64,000 nucleotides of DNA from Serendipita indica DSM 11827 (Eukaryota; Basidiomycota; Agaricomycetes; Sebacinales; Serendipitaceae), in assembly GCA_910890315.1 (NCBI GenBank), contig CAJVGD010000025.1, positions 62,001 to 126,000 of the forward strand. Direction: 5' to 3'. A program made the translations under genes and the position numbers. The notes under the pieces are model-generated. The model had not been told where the DNA came from. It saw nothing but the letters and a program-made list of their open reading frames with translations, and did not search any database. Of this stretch, positions 1-12,475 are shown piece after piece (position 1 is the stretch's first letter; every line of letters starts with the position of its first letter).

Positions 1-606
1 GTGTTTGGAAAGGGACCTGATATAAACGATCGGTTCATTGGCACAAGAGTGCCGTACAACCACATGACCGGTGGGATCAATGGATTCGGTGCCGCTCATG
101 GTCTTCATACTGCGACCGGACCTGCAGGAGGTGGATCCTACGACTATATTGAGGAGCCCAGTCCACAATTTCAACCGACGGACATTTTGAGGCACGACTC
201 GAGCGGTCTCGATTCGTATCTCTCCAAGAGCCAGTCATCGAACAAGAGCTCGTCGCCGAATAGCAACAGCAACGTTGGCTCGGCACCCGTCATTGGTTCT
301 GGAAGTTCGAGCGCTCGCAGTACCGGTGCGGCGAATGGCGTGGGACCAGTTGCTCCTCCGCCCAAGGCAAACGGACACGTCAACGCCCATGGTGTTCCTG
401 GTTCGAGAACGTCTACCACGACAGCGGGCACCATCAACCCGAGTATGGACGGCATGCACGAGCTTGCGGGCATGTTTAGTGGGCTTGGGACGGGTGGACC
501 TGGTGGAGGCATGAATGCGCGGGCGCCCATTTCGCCTGGACCTGCGTCGGGAATGAGCGGCGGCTCGTTTGCGGCGCAACTTCGTGGAGAACCTGGAAGA
601 TACTAA
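1..606 (+). CDS. C-terminal part of an unrecognised low-complexity protein
   Basis: An open frame enters from the left edge and ends at a TAA at 604-606, so only the C-terminal ~200 residues are visible. The piece is rich in Ser, Gly, Pro, Asn and Ala, including a Ser/Asn run near residues 72-95 and Gly-rich stretches near the end, as expected of a disordered tail. No catalytic motif or membrane segment is visible. Composition and codon use look like real coding sequence, and the overlapping frames look like shadows. The folded part of the protein must lie upstream of the window, so I assign no function. Confidence 0.55.
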   Translation: MFGKGPDINDRFIGTRVPYNHMTGGINGFGAAHGLHTATGPAGGGSYDYIEEPSPQFQPTDILRHDSSGLDSYLSKSQSSNKSSSPNSNSNVGSAPVIGSGSSSARSTGAANGVGPVAPPPKANGHVNAHGVPGSRTSTTTAGTINPSMDGMHELAGMFSGLGTGGPGGGMNARAPISPGPASGMSGGSFAAQLRGEPGRY

Positions 607-2076
607 TCGTCGTTCCCCATCATCCCCTCTCCCCCTTTTCCGGCGCTCTATTCGTCATTGTCGTCGACTCGACTCGGACTCGATTCGCCCCAGTACATCC
701 CCTAATCTCGCTCTGCTTTGTAAACTCGACATAAATTTTCTCGGTCCGCCGTCGTCTCTCGCATTTTTGTTCTGCCACGCACGCTGTCTCCTCTCACTCT
801 CTCGTCTTCTCGTCTTTCGCGCTCTACTTCTGCTCACATCCCAAATTAACAGTTTCCATCCCTCACTCTTGTCTTCTAACTGTCGACGCAACGTGCACTA
901 TCGTCAAACACGGGCGTCTGTCATCATTATTTCGCTTCTTATGAGCTCATCCGATCTGCTTCCTCTTTTGTTTGCAACATTGTTCATCTCCTAGGTTTTG
1001 CTCCTCTACAACAACGAGTGCGCTCTCCTTTTTTTCCCCTCATCGCCTTGTAATAGAGGGCCGCACTCGCGTTTGGGGATCCCAATTACTCCCGTTCCCC
1101 GTCCTATCCTCGTCTTTCGTCGCTCACTTCGAAACTCTGTCCAGTCTGTTGCACTCCATTCCTGTTCTGCAACCTTCTGCCGCGCATAAGACGGAGCGAT
1201 CCTATGCGCTTTGATTGTCGTACCTCGCCCACCAGTTTCGTACTCTGTCCTCTGTTTCGCTTGCTCGTTTGCTCGTCCTATGTGCATCCATGCACAGTGT
1301 TCGTACTCTCTCCTTGCCACGATAGCTTTACTGCCTGTTCTATCACGTGTGGAATACAAACGCTTGACCAACTCTCGTTTATATGCATGGAAATTTATGA
1401 CTGTGTATTGTCCTGTGATGAATTACGGGTGTTGGGTCGCGGCGTCCATAGCCCAGCCTTTTTCGTTTCCCATGAGCGCATTTGCATCGTCGGTACGACG
1501 TCTTTGATACTCGGATTCTCCCAGAGTTCGATACTCTTTTTGGCTTGTCGAATGTGATGCTCGACGAGGGTCAGGTTGCGCGCAGAGAGCTCTTCTTGGA
1601 CTTGAGGACGTCGAAAAGTCCATCGTATTAGTGTCCTAAAGCGCGCTTGAGAGGTCGTGGGCTTTGTACGGACCAGTCGGAGCGCGCTGGAGCATGTGCG
1701 TAGAACACAAAAAAGCCAAATGTGAGTCGACGAACAGTTTCAAATGATTGGAAGACAGACCGACGGTAGAGAGAGATGACTTCGTTTTGTAGACCAGATC
1801 TTACGACCATGACGAGTGATGCCAGCCGTTCACGTGATTCAAGCCGGGAATGGTCGAGTTCAAGTAGCTACACAAGCGCTCAGGAATAGTTGGCAAGTAA
1901 ACGAGTGACATTATATGCAAGGTGAATGTATATGTAGAGAGAACTAAAGAGACGGAATGAGTGACGACTGTTTATGGTGAGGGTCTCGGTGTGTTGAATC
2001 AATCTGCAGTGTACGTCGGTATCGAGGCCTGCGTGCTTGTGGACGTTGAAGGAATCGTCAATTGCCAGACGGAAAG
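607..2076. other. intergenic, probable 3' UTRs
   Basis: This 1.5-kb stretch follows the left-edge gene and precedes the 3' end of the minus-strand WSC gene. The first ~500 bases are pyrimidine-rich (many tct/ctc runs). Short frames exist on both strands, but none shows a domain, splice pattern or coding composition that I trust. It probably holds the convergent 3' ends of the two neighbours. Confidence 0.5.
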
Positions 2077-5000
2077 CTAGAGCCATGTCAGATAACGCTC
2101 AATATGCAGAATTTGACATACAAAGCCGTCACCCCCGCAATTCTGGTTATTATCTCCTGTACAAGGCTTCGCAGAATGAGCATCCACGTCGACATGGGAA
2201 AGGAGCTAAGATACCTTGTTGCAAGAGTCATCATCCCATTTCTGGTCCGGCAAGTCGTGACCGCATCCTATCATGACAAGTAAGTACTAGACATACTGCA
2301 GGTTTCTCTGCTCTGACCGCAAATCTAGTACAAGGTTAGGCCACATCATCCAGAACGACTGAGAGGGACCCACCTGATTCTCCGTTGTGGTAAAGAGGAA
2401 CTGCGTTGTACGAGAGGAAAGAACCGCGACTGGTGCATTCATGGCTTGACATGCCTGAGTGCATTTCGCGGGTGTCATCGAGGCGGAATTGCTGAAGTCG
2501 TTGCCAAAACCAGATTGATACTCTCCAGAGGACCTATGGCCGGGTTATCGCATCGCCATAGAATTGTATCAAAGAGCGATAAATACCTGTAACAACCCGC
2601 AGAAGACCATTGAGCCCCAGAATTGGCCGGGGGCATTTCGAGCGCTTTGTCTTTACGTAAGTAGAAGACGCTTGCCTAGATATGGTGAGGATCACAGGGT
2701 GTGTTTATGCCACTGGACCTACTTGGCCGCCTGCACCACCACAAATCTCATTATCCTCAGCCAAGCAAGGCTTGGGGCGGTCAGAAACCTCACGAGGAAT
2801 CGGGTGGACATACCATATCACACACCGTCGCCTGTGCGGCGGGCATGAGCGCCGTACAGCCTATCAAAATGAGTACTCAATATCGTCTCGATCAGCGATT
2901 TCTTACGGCAAAGCTATGAAAATCAGCCGAAGGTTACTTGGCGATGGGAACTTTGCTTACGTTTCCCTCGCTGAGGAGTGCTATACTCAAGCCGATAGAG
3001 CCGCAGTGCCCAAGGCATGTTTGGATTCGGGGTGCTGCAAAGTTCATGATGAATTCATCCTCGATACTACCACTCAGAGGGCTGAAACGAAATGAGCAGA
3101 TGGCCAGACCCCTGTGTAGGAGATAACGCACTAATAGCAGCCATACTCAATCCAAGGATCATAGGGGTTAATCGCGCCCGTTTGGGTAGCGCCTGCGACA
3201 TCCGTACCAGTCTGAGTGGCTGTTGTAGAGGAGGAGTCCGTAGCAGTTGCCGTGCTGGATGATTCTGTGGTAGCCGACGTTGACGTTTCCGTGGACGTCG
3301 AGGCCGCACTGGTTCCGGCATATCGATATACGTTGTACTAGAAATTTTGTCAAAGTTTGAAAAGGAAAAGATATCAAACGCACGTGAAAGTCGCTACCAC
3401 ATGTCTGGGATTGTGAACCGGCTGCAGTGCACGACTGTGAAAAGTGAGGCTTGTGCAGGGATCATTAGCTAGTTCTTACCTTGTTGCACTTGTCTGCAGT
3501 TGCTCTGGTAGTTGGAAGAACATTACCGCATCCTACTCAGCTTTTAGTTTGCTTGCTCTGTTTAGTTAAATAAAGCATTACCACAGAGCTGGGGAGATGT
3601 TAGATGGGTGACGCTGGGTTATCACAATATACTAACCTGACGTTCCTGGATCGAGCTACCAAACGTTTGTGTAGTGGAAGAGATGACTGCGACAGGCATA
3701 TTGATGGCCTGGCATGCAGCAGTGCATCGATCGGGCGACATTCTGTACGCATCGGTGATTTCCGTGAGAACTTGAGTGTAAACACCACCGGCACTAAAAT
3801 GTGGTCAAATATAGAAATCCATAGTAGGAGAACGCTACCTGTAGCAGCCTTCGTCGAGCCATGACGCATCAGAGGTAGGCATGACCAGAGGCGTCTGGTC
3901 GCTTGGGAGTGTGTATGTTGCATACTGAAAAAAATGAGAATGATTCATTAACATTTGGAGATTGCCTTACCCCTCCAGATGTACCTCCGCACATCTCATT
4001 GGCGTTGCCACGACAAGGCTTCAGGCAGTTAGACCGTTGTTAATAATCTTCCAATAGGCTTACAGTGTTGCAAATCAGGTCTTCTCGTCCACCTAGAAGC
4101 GTACCGCATGCTATCGCATTGTGAGCCTCCAGTATTGTCCGCTCAGAGAATCTTACTGCAGTACTATTATAGAATGAGCACAATTCCTGGTAATTTAATA
4201 ATACTCACATAACCCCAACCAATTTGTGCCACCGACAATCCATAATTTTGACATGCCGTCAGGCAAGTTTGAACCGTTGCCGCTGTATTGACAGGGTTCA
4301 TAGTGAACTGATACCCAGGCTGATAGGATAGCGAGCTAGCAAGGCTGAGAACGAACGCAAAATATACCCAAGGAAGCTTACTCCTTGCAGTTATTATACA
4401 CCCATGGGGCATAGGGATTAGCCAATGATGACTGAGTGGCACCTGGAAGATTGGTCTGAGTGCTGGTGCTCGTCGTCGTGTCGGTGGCGGACGTGGAAGT
4501 CGACGAGTCTGTCGCTGTGGCCGTGGAAGATGCGCGTTGGTAAACATTGAGCTGTCGAGCGTCAGTAGTGTGCACAGTTGCCGTCCGAAGTCATACTCTG
4601 TTTGGCCCTCCGCACAGGTGGGCTGCATCTCCCTCGCATTTCATGATGCAATTGTCGGAAGCTGACACGGACGGCAAATCGAGACCACAGTAGCACTCGT
4701 CAGCGTACTCGAGCCCAGCAACTGTGTATCCAGCAGCTGCACAAGCGTCGATGCAGTTTTGCACTGTCATAGGCCTTTGGGCATTGGCGTTGGGGGTGAG
4801 CACACGGGCTTGCACCGAATCACTAGACGTAGTGAGTTATTTATAGCAGGCAGATTCGGAGACCTACACATAACATCCGGCGCTATTCCAATCTCCATAA
4901 GTCTCGAGGACAGAAGCCGGTCCAGGCAGCTCGCCACCAATGTATTTGTAGACGGTAAGCTGGAGGAGTTGAGAAGGCACACATCCAAGGATTGGACGTA

Positions 5001-6561
5001 CTCGATTGCTACCACCACATATTGCGTTCCTATCACCGGAACAAGACTACAGACAGCATAAGCGAGCGCAGAGGTTTCACAATCAGACCTACCATCGTAC
5101 ATCCGTCCGTCTTTAGAGTTCCAGAAGATCCAATTGAATTAGCGCAATCTAGGAAGCCAGTCAGGTCCCGGAATATCGACAAACCCGCCACTTACAGCAT
5201 TCATCAGAGTACTCGACGCCTGCGTAGTTGTATCCGAGCGAGAAGCACTTTGCGGTACACTTGGCTGGAGTCATCCCGCCATCGACATATGCGCGTAGTC
5301 CCAGAGCACGGTTCGCAACCTCGTCACTAAGAGGCGTCGGAAAAGATCGCTAACAGATTCTACTGTTGAACGTACCCGTAGCAATTATCGTACGTCCATC
5401 CATCGATACCTTGCGTGACCGAAGTTGACGTCGTACGCTTGTAGAGATTGAGCTGATGGGTAGAGATGAGCATTGCCGTCACTTTCATTGAACGCCCTTA
5501 CCCTGTTTCCGGCACCACAATAGTGAGCTGCATCGCCGTCGCAGTGCTATATAAACTCAGAACCCTTGAAGAAAGTTACGTATCCTCCAACATACTGAGT
5601 TGCATTCGCCAATATCAACCTGTTGAAGATTTGCCGTGTTGATCCCATTCGCGCAAACTGGTGCAAGGTGAGCACAGGACTCGTAGACGAGCATAGAACG
5701 TACAGCATTCCTAGGCTATGTCAGTACGATCGTGATGGGCTCGTTGACACTCACATGACTGAACTCTAGACCGGCGTATTCATAGCCCTGGGCGGCACAC
5801 GAGTCCATGCATTTCTGAGGGGTAAACGTTCCTTCGACAGCGACTGGATTCGGGACGATACGAGCGTTGACACTGTCCACGAAGCAGCCTTGAGAGTTCC
5901 AGTTGCCGTAGCTCTCGAGTACGGATGCTTGCTTGGTCCATACAGTCAGTCGCAGGCCACCGCCGCAGACTTCAGTTGGTGCGCCAGTGCACATCATATC
6001 GCATTCTCCGTCTGCAGTTTTGACGCCGCCATTGTGGAACTCGTCGTCGCAGACTAAATGAACGGATGAGAATAGGGAAGAAATCAGGCAATATAAACAT
6101 ACAACACTCCTAAAGAGCGAGAGCATTGTCAGCAAGTTACTCGAGTTCAGACGTGAGGCATACCTCGCTCCATTCGGTAGCTGCGATTGCATATCCATGT
6201 TCATCGCAGATTGCTTTGCAGGCGTCGTTTGTCATGGTTCCCGAGGCTACCTTGAAGGCGGGGAGCGTTCGCCGAGCGAGATTGTCGCTGATTGACACTT
6301 GGGGTGAGATGGGCTCCTAGACTTGAACAGTACGAAACTCACGTGTAGCATCCTGAAGAGACCCAACCGTCTCCGCTCGCACGACGACCATGGCCAGCGC
6401 GACGGGAGAGTTGTCCGTGCCTCTTGACCGCGGACGCAGAGGGCTGACCACGGCGTGAATAAGTGCTCATGAAGACCTAGGATACGTACTGGCTCGAATA
6501 ATAAAGCATTAGAAGCTATAAAGAGAGGCAAGAGCGCGGCCAGTGTCCGCTTTGAGAGCAT
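2077..6561 (-). CDS. secreted multi-WSC-domain protein (about eight WSC modules)
   Basis: This is a many-exon minus-strand gene. The chosen start at 6561 opens a hydrophobic signal peptide (MLSKRTLAALLPLFIASNAL). An upstream in-frame Met at 6651 is rejected because it would bury that signal. The exons spell repeated WSC modules: a GCY or GCF entry, a conserved C-x3-C helix such as CIDACAAAGYTVAGLEYADE, then a C-x-GD/GN...CGG ending. By eye I count modules beginning near 6345, 5890, 5390, 4870, 4390, 3850, 3130 and 2540. Ser/Thr-rich linkers sit near 4450-4540 and 3190-3310. The last exon reads QNCGGDGFVCQIL and stops at 2077. WSC domains bind carbohydrate, so an extracellular or cell-wall glycan-binding role is likely. 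No transmembrane helix or catalytic domain is seen. Introns are about 50 nt. The number of modules is more certain than the exact borders. Confidence 0.85.
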
Positions 6562-7485
6562 CCTGCCGATCGTAAGATTATGGGAGGCTAGTACCAAAGA
6601 AAGGAGGGGGCTGAGGAATGAAAAATGACAGCAGACGCTCTTCATGGGCATATATGCGCGGACGGGCTAGATCTAGGCGCACGCGGAGGCTCGACAGCCG
6701 TCGCCAGCGGTATTGCCTGACGTGTTGACAGGTGTATCAGGGCTTCGTTTTCAGGTACATGAATTTTTAGTCCACTTGTTGTTCTGGATAGTAAAGCGCT
6801 GGAAATAAACAGGTCCAAGCTGGTATTTGTCCTTGTCCCTTTAATGACTCTCAACGAGTACAGGCGAAGCATCAAAGTAAAGATTTTGGCTCCACAAGAG
6901 ATTTACCGAGTTCCTGTGCTGTCAGTCCTGTCACGGCTTCAGCCTTGCTCCGAAGGTAAGTGCCGTCCTTGCTTGCTCCATTCGAGTCTACTTACTCAAA
7001 TTGACATCTAATCCTAGAAAATAAGCCTTTCAATGAGCATCATCATGAGCCAGGTTGCAAACTCCGCCGCGCGCCTTATGCTTCCATCAGTAGATGAGCT
7101 TTACTGCCATTCCCATAGCAGCAGCTGAGATGTTCGACCCTGCTAATCGCTTCGCTGGTATCTCAAGGGCGACGAGTCTTTTCGAAAATAGGCGCGTTGG
7201 GTACCTTAGTGTTGAGTGTGAATCAAATGAAGCCGGATTCGTGACTGTTGGATGGAATTGCCATAAGAACTGCCAGAACTACGCGCTCCCGATATATGGA
7301 TGGAGGCTACCACAAGAATATATCGGCGGGCTCGAATGATCCGAATGATATTCGATGTGCCAATTTGGATTATCAGAGTGGATGAGTATCACCTTGATTT
7401 ACGAAATTATAAACAGTCAAAGTTGGAAGCAGAGGTCGGAAGCAAAGCCCAGATGCCACTTTGGAGCCGACCAAAATCTTGAGAA
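6562..7485. other. intergenic promoter region
   Basis: This 0.9-kb stretch lies between the divergent starts of the WSC gene (minus) and the first F-box gene (plus). Short frames near 7094-7482 show no recognisable domain. The last ~60 bases (gaagc...ttggagccgacc) resemble the bases just upstream of the second F-box gene at about 33240-33290, so the F-box promoter-proximal sequence was duplicated with the gene. Confidence 0.4.
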
Positions 7486-8888
7486 ATGTCTTGGAGTGTC
7501 CTTCCCGTCGAAGTGACACTAGAGATTATCGAATATCTCTGTCCGGAGATTAATGTAGGACAAATCGGAAAAGCGGCTGCCTGGACAAAACTATGGCAGA
7601 CGAACAACACAGACATGGAGGCGGAGCAAAATTCTAACGAAGGAGGTGGCTCTGAAGGCGTATTATCTGGGTCAACACAAGCGTTGTCGACAAATCCGTG
7701 GTCAGCGCTTCAGTCCCTTGCCTTGTAGGTACAATGCAAAGCACCGACGACAATTGACCCTCTCATAGAACGAACAAATACTTTTACAAGCTATGCATTC
7801 CATTCGCTCATCGCGATTTTGTGTTTACGTCAAATGACTGGACCCCCATCACCGATGAGCTCGTCTCCAAGTGGGTAAAGCACGGTGGCAATGTACGCAA
7901 CGTACGTATTCTTCTGGACCCGGGGTTCACTCTTCTCTTTCGCTACTGGGAGTTCCTCGCCACTACCCTGGCCACATTCACCAATGTGACCTCGTTGGCC
8001 CTCTACTATCGCTCTTGTCACTCTCTGCCTCGGAAAGTCGCCGAGGAGTGCGTAAACATTCTCAAAACCGGTAAAGTCCTCGAATTCGGAATCTACTCCA
8101 CCGTGATCCTCGAATACAAGCTTGGAAACCTGACTTGGGATCGACGCATGGCTTGGATGGCATACGATATCATCCAACAATTCTCGAACAATGCCGCTGC
8201 CGCCAACAAGCTACGCGTCCTCGACCTCGTATTGGAGACGCTCCCCACGGAGATTTACAACCTCGTGCGCACCCAGTTTCCCAATCTGCGCGCCCTGACC
8301 ATTCGTCGAGCGCTCCGGTATCAAACGCTAGGAAGGATATGGGACGCCAATCAGCTTCCCTACTGGAAACACCGTGACAATTTGACATGTCTGCGTCTCA
8401 TCGACTGCAGTAATGCCTATGCGTTCCACATCCCCCACCTCGTTCGCCATTTTACGTCGCTCAGAGAGTTAATGGTGTCAACATGTGGTGCATCAGACGA
8501 TGATACAGTTGGAGTTCAACGGAGTGGCGGATGGTCGACTGAGTCGGATGCCCTCCGCAACACTCACGCGCCATTGGAGGTCTTTCATATCGAGCATATG
8601 ACAGACTGGGAAATATACGCGCTGGGTGTGATCCCGACGAAAGAATTAAGCACCAGTCTCATCACGCGGGGACACTTGGAGGCAGCGTTTACTCGCGACC
8701 CAGAGATTTTCCCTGGACTCGTGTTGCTCAGAGTAGAGGAGTATGTCAACCTCGAGGAGACGACATACAGGGAGCCGACAATGGCAAACGCTCCCAGAAC
8801 AATCAAGACGCTCAATGCTATTTGCACTGGACGAGGGATCAAGGTTGAGAAGGATGCAAAATGGATAAGAAGAAAGTATATTGCGTAG
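7486..8888 (+). CDS. F-box-like protein, copy 1 (intact)
   Basis: Exon 1 starts with MSWSVLPVEVTLEIIEYLCP, an N-terminal F-box motif (LP-x-E-x6-EII-x-L). A 46-nt intron near 7725-7770 (GTAGGT...TCATAG) joins the frame to TNKYFYKLCIPFAHRDF, and one open exon then runs to the TAG at 8886-8888, giving about 435 residues. The C-terminal part has leucine-rich, LRR-like stretches (LRALTIRR, LRLIDCSNAYAFHIPHL), as in fungal F-box substrate receptors of SCF ubiquitin ligases. The target is unknown. A paralogue with the same intron lies at 33292-34700. The outer end of the large inverted repeat begins essentially at this stop codon. The F-box call is good; substrate and pathway are not inferable. Confidence 0.8.
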
Positions 8889-9298
8889 CGGTGATAACCA
8901 TTTCGCAGTCTGCCGAGACAGTAGCATGACGTTATACAAGTCGCCTACACAAACTACTCTGAGTAGTTGGCGAAGGAACGGTTGATGCTTGTCTGTCTTG
9001 GTCCAAGGTTGCTAAAGGCATCAAGACCGATACAGAGTCTCGTCGTAGAGCATGATCTCTTGAAATAAAACTGTTACCAAACAACAAGGCCAACTGAGTT
9101 AACCTGTCTGTCGTATTGCTCACAAACCCAAGTCCGAAATGATTTGGCTTGCTAAGGACTCCAGTGATGACCTCAAGGCTAAGTATATTGCTCTAACAAG
9201 TGCTCCTAATTGAGCACGCCTTACACTTTCAAGCACTCACTTTACTTATCTTGTCGAAACACGATAGACAATCAACAAGCTATATAGACTCTATCATA

Positions 9299-9492
9299 GA
9301 CTATACAACTCGGCATAGGTTCAATAAGCACAGAGACTATACAACTCGGCATAGGTTCAATAAGTACAGAGACTATACAACTCGGCATAGGTTCAATAAG
9401 GACAGAGACTATACAACTCGGCATAGGTTCAATAAGGACAGAGACTATACAACTCGGCATAGGTTCAATAAGGACAGAGACTATACAACTCG
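9299..9492 (+). repeat. 36-bp tandem repeat, five units plus a partial (left arm)
   Basis: Five full copies of a 36-bp unit, plus the start of a sixth, begin with 'gactatacaactcggc' and continue 'ataggttcaataag'. They repeat with exact 36-base spacing and one variable base (c/t/g) near the unit end. Because 36 is divisible by three the array stays open: on the plus strand it encodes D-Y-T-T-R-H-R-F-N-K-x-R repeats inside a 134-residue frame (9200-9604), and the minus strand is open too. The mirror array in the right arm has only two full units. I do not call the frame a gene. Confidence 0.9.
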
Positions 9493-9574
9493 AGCAACGC
9501 CCAAGTCCACCGAGCCGACCCTCGAGCCGCCACCCGACAAAAGGAAATTACTTACCTTGATACCTAAACTTGAA

Positions 9575-9720
9575 CTTGAACTCGAAAACCAAAGTCGAAA
9601 CTGAAGTCGAAAGTCAAAACTGAAGTCGAAAGTCGAAACTGAAACCGAAGTCGAAGCCGATACCGAAAGTCGAAACCGAAGCCGAGAAACTGAAGTAGAA
9701 CCAACGATACAACTACAAGC
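9575..9720 (+). repeat. purine-rich degenerate 'gtcgaaa/ctgaag' tract (left arm)
   Basis: Short motifs such as gtcgaaa, ctgaag and ccgaag recur irregularly, making the plus strand strongly purine-rich. The mirror tract in the right arm lies at about 15900-16035. It is a degenerate microsatellite. It separates the 36-bp array from the 3' end of the kinase gene and shows no gene of its own. Confidence 0.7.
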
Positions 9721-9955
9721 TCGAGAAAGAGCTCCAAGAAAAAAGGGTATCAGATCCCTCATTTGGGAGAGAGTTCAGGATGCTCGTAATAAATGCCCGT
9801 TTCTTCGGAGCACTCGCTGATCCCATTCATGACCCGCAAGCGTCCTCGAAACCTCGAGTCCTCGTCGATTACCCGTCGCAAGCTGCGCATCTTCCCCAAC
9901 GTGGGGACAGCAAGCAGTTCATTGGGTAATCTTGGAGGCTGCAGGCTTCCATCCC

Positions 9956-11445
9956 TCAGTCTCTCCCAAAAGTTGGGACTTTGTCAATGTAAGTGTCGCA
10001 TAGAGCTCTAGCAAACGGGACGTACACTTCGTGGAACCACTCTGCGTCCATAGCACGTTCGAGGGTCCACCGGGCCTCTCTGTCTCGCAACATGAGGCCC
10101 TTGATCAATATCTCAATGTTTTTAGGGAGCATCTCTGTGAAGACCATGCAAAGGGGTCTACGAACAACGTCATTGATCAGGGTTTCGGCATCATCGCTGT
10201 CACGGCGAAATGGATGCTACACTCTTTGTTAGTGTGCACGAACCCCCCAGACCCAAAGTACGCACCGTCCCTGTCAATAGCCTGTACAAGGTCACCCCAA
10301 GGGCCCACACATCACCCTCGGGGCCCTGGATACCCAGGACATGACCCTCTGGTGGGATATACCCAAGAGTGCCTACTCCATGATAGTATCTTTGACCTGG
10401 TTTCAATGGCTTTGGTTCTTGGTTGACATTTGATATGTCAAGCGCAAGGCCAAAGTCCGCAATCTGGGCATGCCCATCCCTGGTCAGCAGGATGTTGGCC
10501 GGTTTCAGATCGCGGTGAACATATCCCAAAGCGTCGTGCAAATAGTGCAGGCCGCAGATCTGTCCCGCGATTAGATATCGAAAATAGTATTCACACTTTA
10601 TTGATAGACTCACAAGCTCACCAGAGTAAACCCTCAATGAGTTCTCGTCTGGACGGCTTATGTGTGCCATATCGGACAGACATAATTCCTGGACGTTGTG
10701 AGTCGATATACCCCATGTCCTCAATATAGCCACGTACCATCGCAAGGACGACACACTCTGGAGCCACGAGGGCCCCAAGCAGGTGCAAAAGACCCAGGAT
10801 CTTTGGGCAGCCTGCCTGAGCGCCAACTCTGACTTTGGCGTCGGAGATGCATTTCCCAACGTCGCGCTCTCTGACTATCGAGTCTTTGACTCGATCGGTC
10901 GTACTCGAACGGGGGATGAGCTTGATAGCAAGGACACGCCCACTACCCGCATGCCGTCCTTGGTATATACGACCATATCCGCCCTCGCCGATCATGTCAG
11001 ACACGAGGAGGGAGTCAAGAGAGAAGTTTTTGGATAGGTATGCACCCGCGCCTTGTCTGGTCACGGTTCGTGTCGGTCCATCGGAAGAGACTCCTCTTAG
11101 GGAGCCGGATCTTCCAGTCCCCGACAAGCAACCAAATGTGTAGTGTTCGGCATAGTGTTTATTATCGTCATTCGTAGCCCCCTTGTCCTCGCGAGAGAGA
11201 GCCGGAATCCTCGAGTCTGACTCGAAGAAATCCGCATTAGGCGCAGGGGTATATTCAGCACCGTGGGGCGAAAAGGGGGTTGTACCTCTTGCCCACGAAT
11301 ACCGAGGGTATATTGCGCGTGCATTTTCTCTCTCTAGATGCTCTCTATCTCCGCGCAGCGACCACTCTTGCGAGCTAGACGCTGCGGGATCCAAACTGGG
11401 GGTCTGACGACCGACCCAGTGTGTGCTCGGATATTGTTCACTCAT
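9956..11445 (-). CDS. Ser/Thr protein kinase, intact copy (left arm)
   Basis: Exon 1 runs 11445-10738; a 48-nt intron (GTACGT...TCCAG) leads to exon 2 at 10688. A further intron near 10606-10555 is optional because the frame stays open there. A 49-nt intron near 10260-10210 leads to the last exon, whose frame ends with VPTFGRD at 9956. The N-terminal ~145 residues are disordered (Ser, Pro, charged). The kinase domain then shows the glycine loop GEGGYG, VAIK-like LAIKLIP, helix-C RERD, catalytic loop HRDLKPANILL, DFG, GTLGYIPPE (PPE in place of APE) and DVWALG, so all key catalytic residues are present. The final 'ALCDTYIDKVPTFGRD' tail follows the last helix. Substrate and family are unknown. 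The mirror copy at 14158-15642 is broken. Confidence 0.8.
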
Positions 11446-12475
11446 TTGGCAAGGAGATTGCTAGATGAATGCACGATATGAGCGCCGACTCGATTAAATC
11501 GCTTTGGTATTTCACCAATGAGATTGTTCCCTATCAATGTTCGTTTCTTATTTCATAACGTTGGGAATAGCAGAGTCAAGGTTATTGACATCTTGTCCCG
11601 CTTCGAGGTGTTGCTGTAGGTGCCTACAAGAGCGCGCTTTTGTATAGAACATTTGCGCGACGACCTCTTCGAACCCGGCGCTCGACGGGCCATTTGTACA
11701 GACTCTGAGCCACGTCTGGGCAACATTTATCTCGCTTATAGATTGAATGCTTATCATTCTAATATAATCAGTGACTCGATCAAGTTTACAAGGGTTCATG
11801 TACCAGAGTCAAAGTTTGCCACATTACTTATGTCGGTCAGGTACAAAGTGTACAAATCTTTCCTTATATAATCTTGACCTAGTGTACCGTTCAATCTATA
11901 GATCCGACTGACTTTGTTGTAGATCGTCAAGAGTTGGGACATCAACAGCCGTATAGTATAGTACTGGTCTCCTCGACTGGTTCAACGGTGTATAATATAC
12001 ACCTTAATTGACTAGCTCCCGGTTACTATTCCCCTTGATCACATACTTGACACTCGGAGCATGCACTTTGTTATCAGGCAGTCTACTCGCAGATTAATGA
12101 ATCAACAAACGTCTAGGTAACATTTTTGTTACTTGGAATACAATTCCGGTTCAACGAATGACCACTTTCGGGGATCGACCACTAAAAATCGTCGGCGTGT
12201 CGATGAATCGAACCCGGCACGTCATGATTTGTTGACTGCACTAGAAGACAGGGTGACTGTGTTCACTATTTTTACTAGACTTTGAAGAGATTCATTAGGA
12301 AGTGTTTCTCAACTTTACAAACCTACGTGAATCGTCACCAGTCGAATTTGAACCATCAACCTCAAAAGTGCTACTATAGCTGACATCAAAGTAAGTAATT
12401 GACATCTTCTACCGTTCTCTGTCAACTCGTTGGGCCATATTCAGGCCTGAACCAAGGCCACTTTGGTTCAACACT
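11446..12475. other. inner non-coding part of the left arm (kinase promoter side)
   Basis: This is the 5' flank of the left kinase. On the minus strand a TATA-like 'ctatacaaaag' lies near 11635-11650; the right arm has 'ctataaaag' at the matching place. Short frames here are not convincing. The rest is AT-rich, with two segments resembling Pol III B boxes (ggttcgattc and ggttcaaattc on the strand reading toward the kinase), but I could not fold a tRNA from either. Confidence 0.5.

Larger units (their letters stand above)
8870..12475. repeat. left arm of a large inverted repeat
   Basis: The sequence from about 8870 to 12475 recurs in reverse complement at about 13138-16620. Near-identical translations occur in mirrored order in the two arms: a 63-residue frame at 8932-9123 equals one at 16367-16558, the kinase frames match, and so do the flanking frames. 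Outer matching begins gradually at 8870-8930, where the match is interrupted by small gaps. The inner limit is sharp after 'ggttcaacact' at 12475. The left arm is about 120 bases longer than the right, mostly because it has three more 36-bp repeat units. Confidence 0.92.

Noticed and set aside
9200-9604. 134-residue frame containing the Arg-rich 12-residue repeats
   Set aside because: Open only because the 36-bp unit has no stops; the opposite strand is equally open, the right arm has a different length, and there is no domain.
11097-11407. Plus-strand frames of 74-102 residues within the kinase exon (and mirror frames at 14196-14820)
   Set aside because: They overlap the N-terminal kinase exon in another frame and show no coding features of their own.
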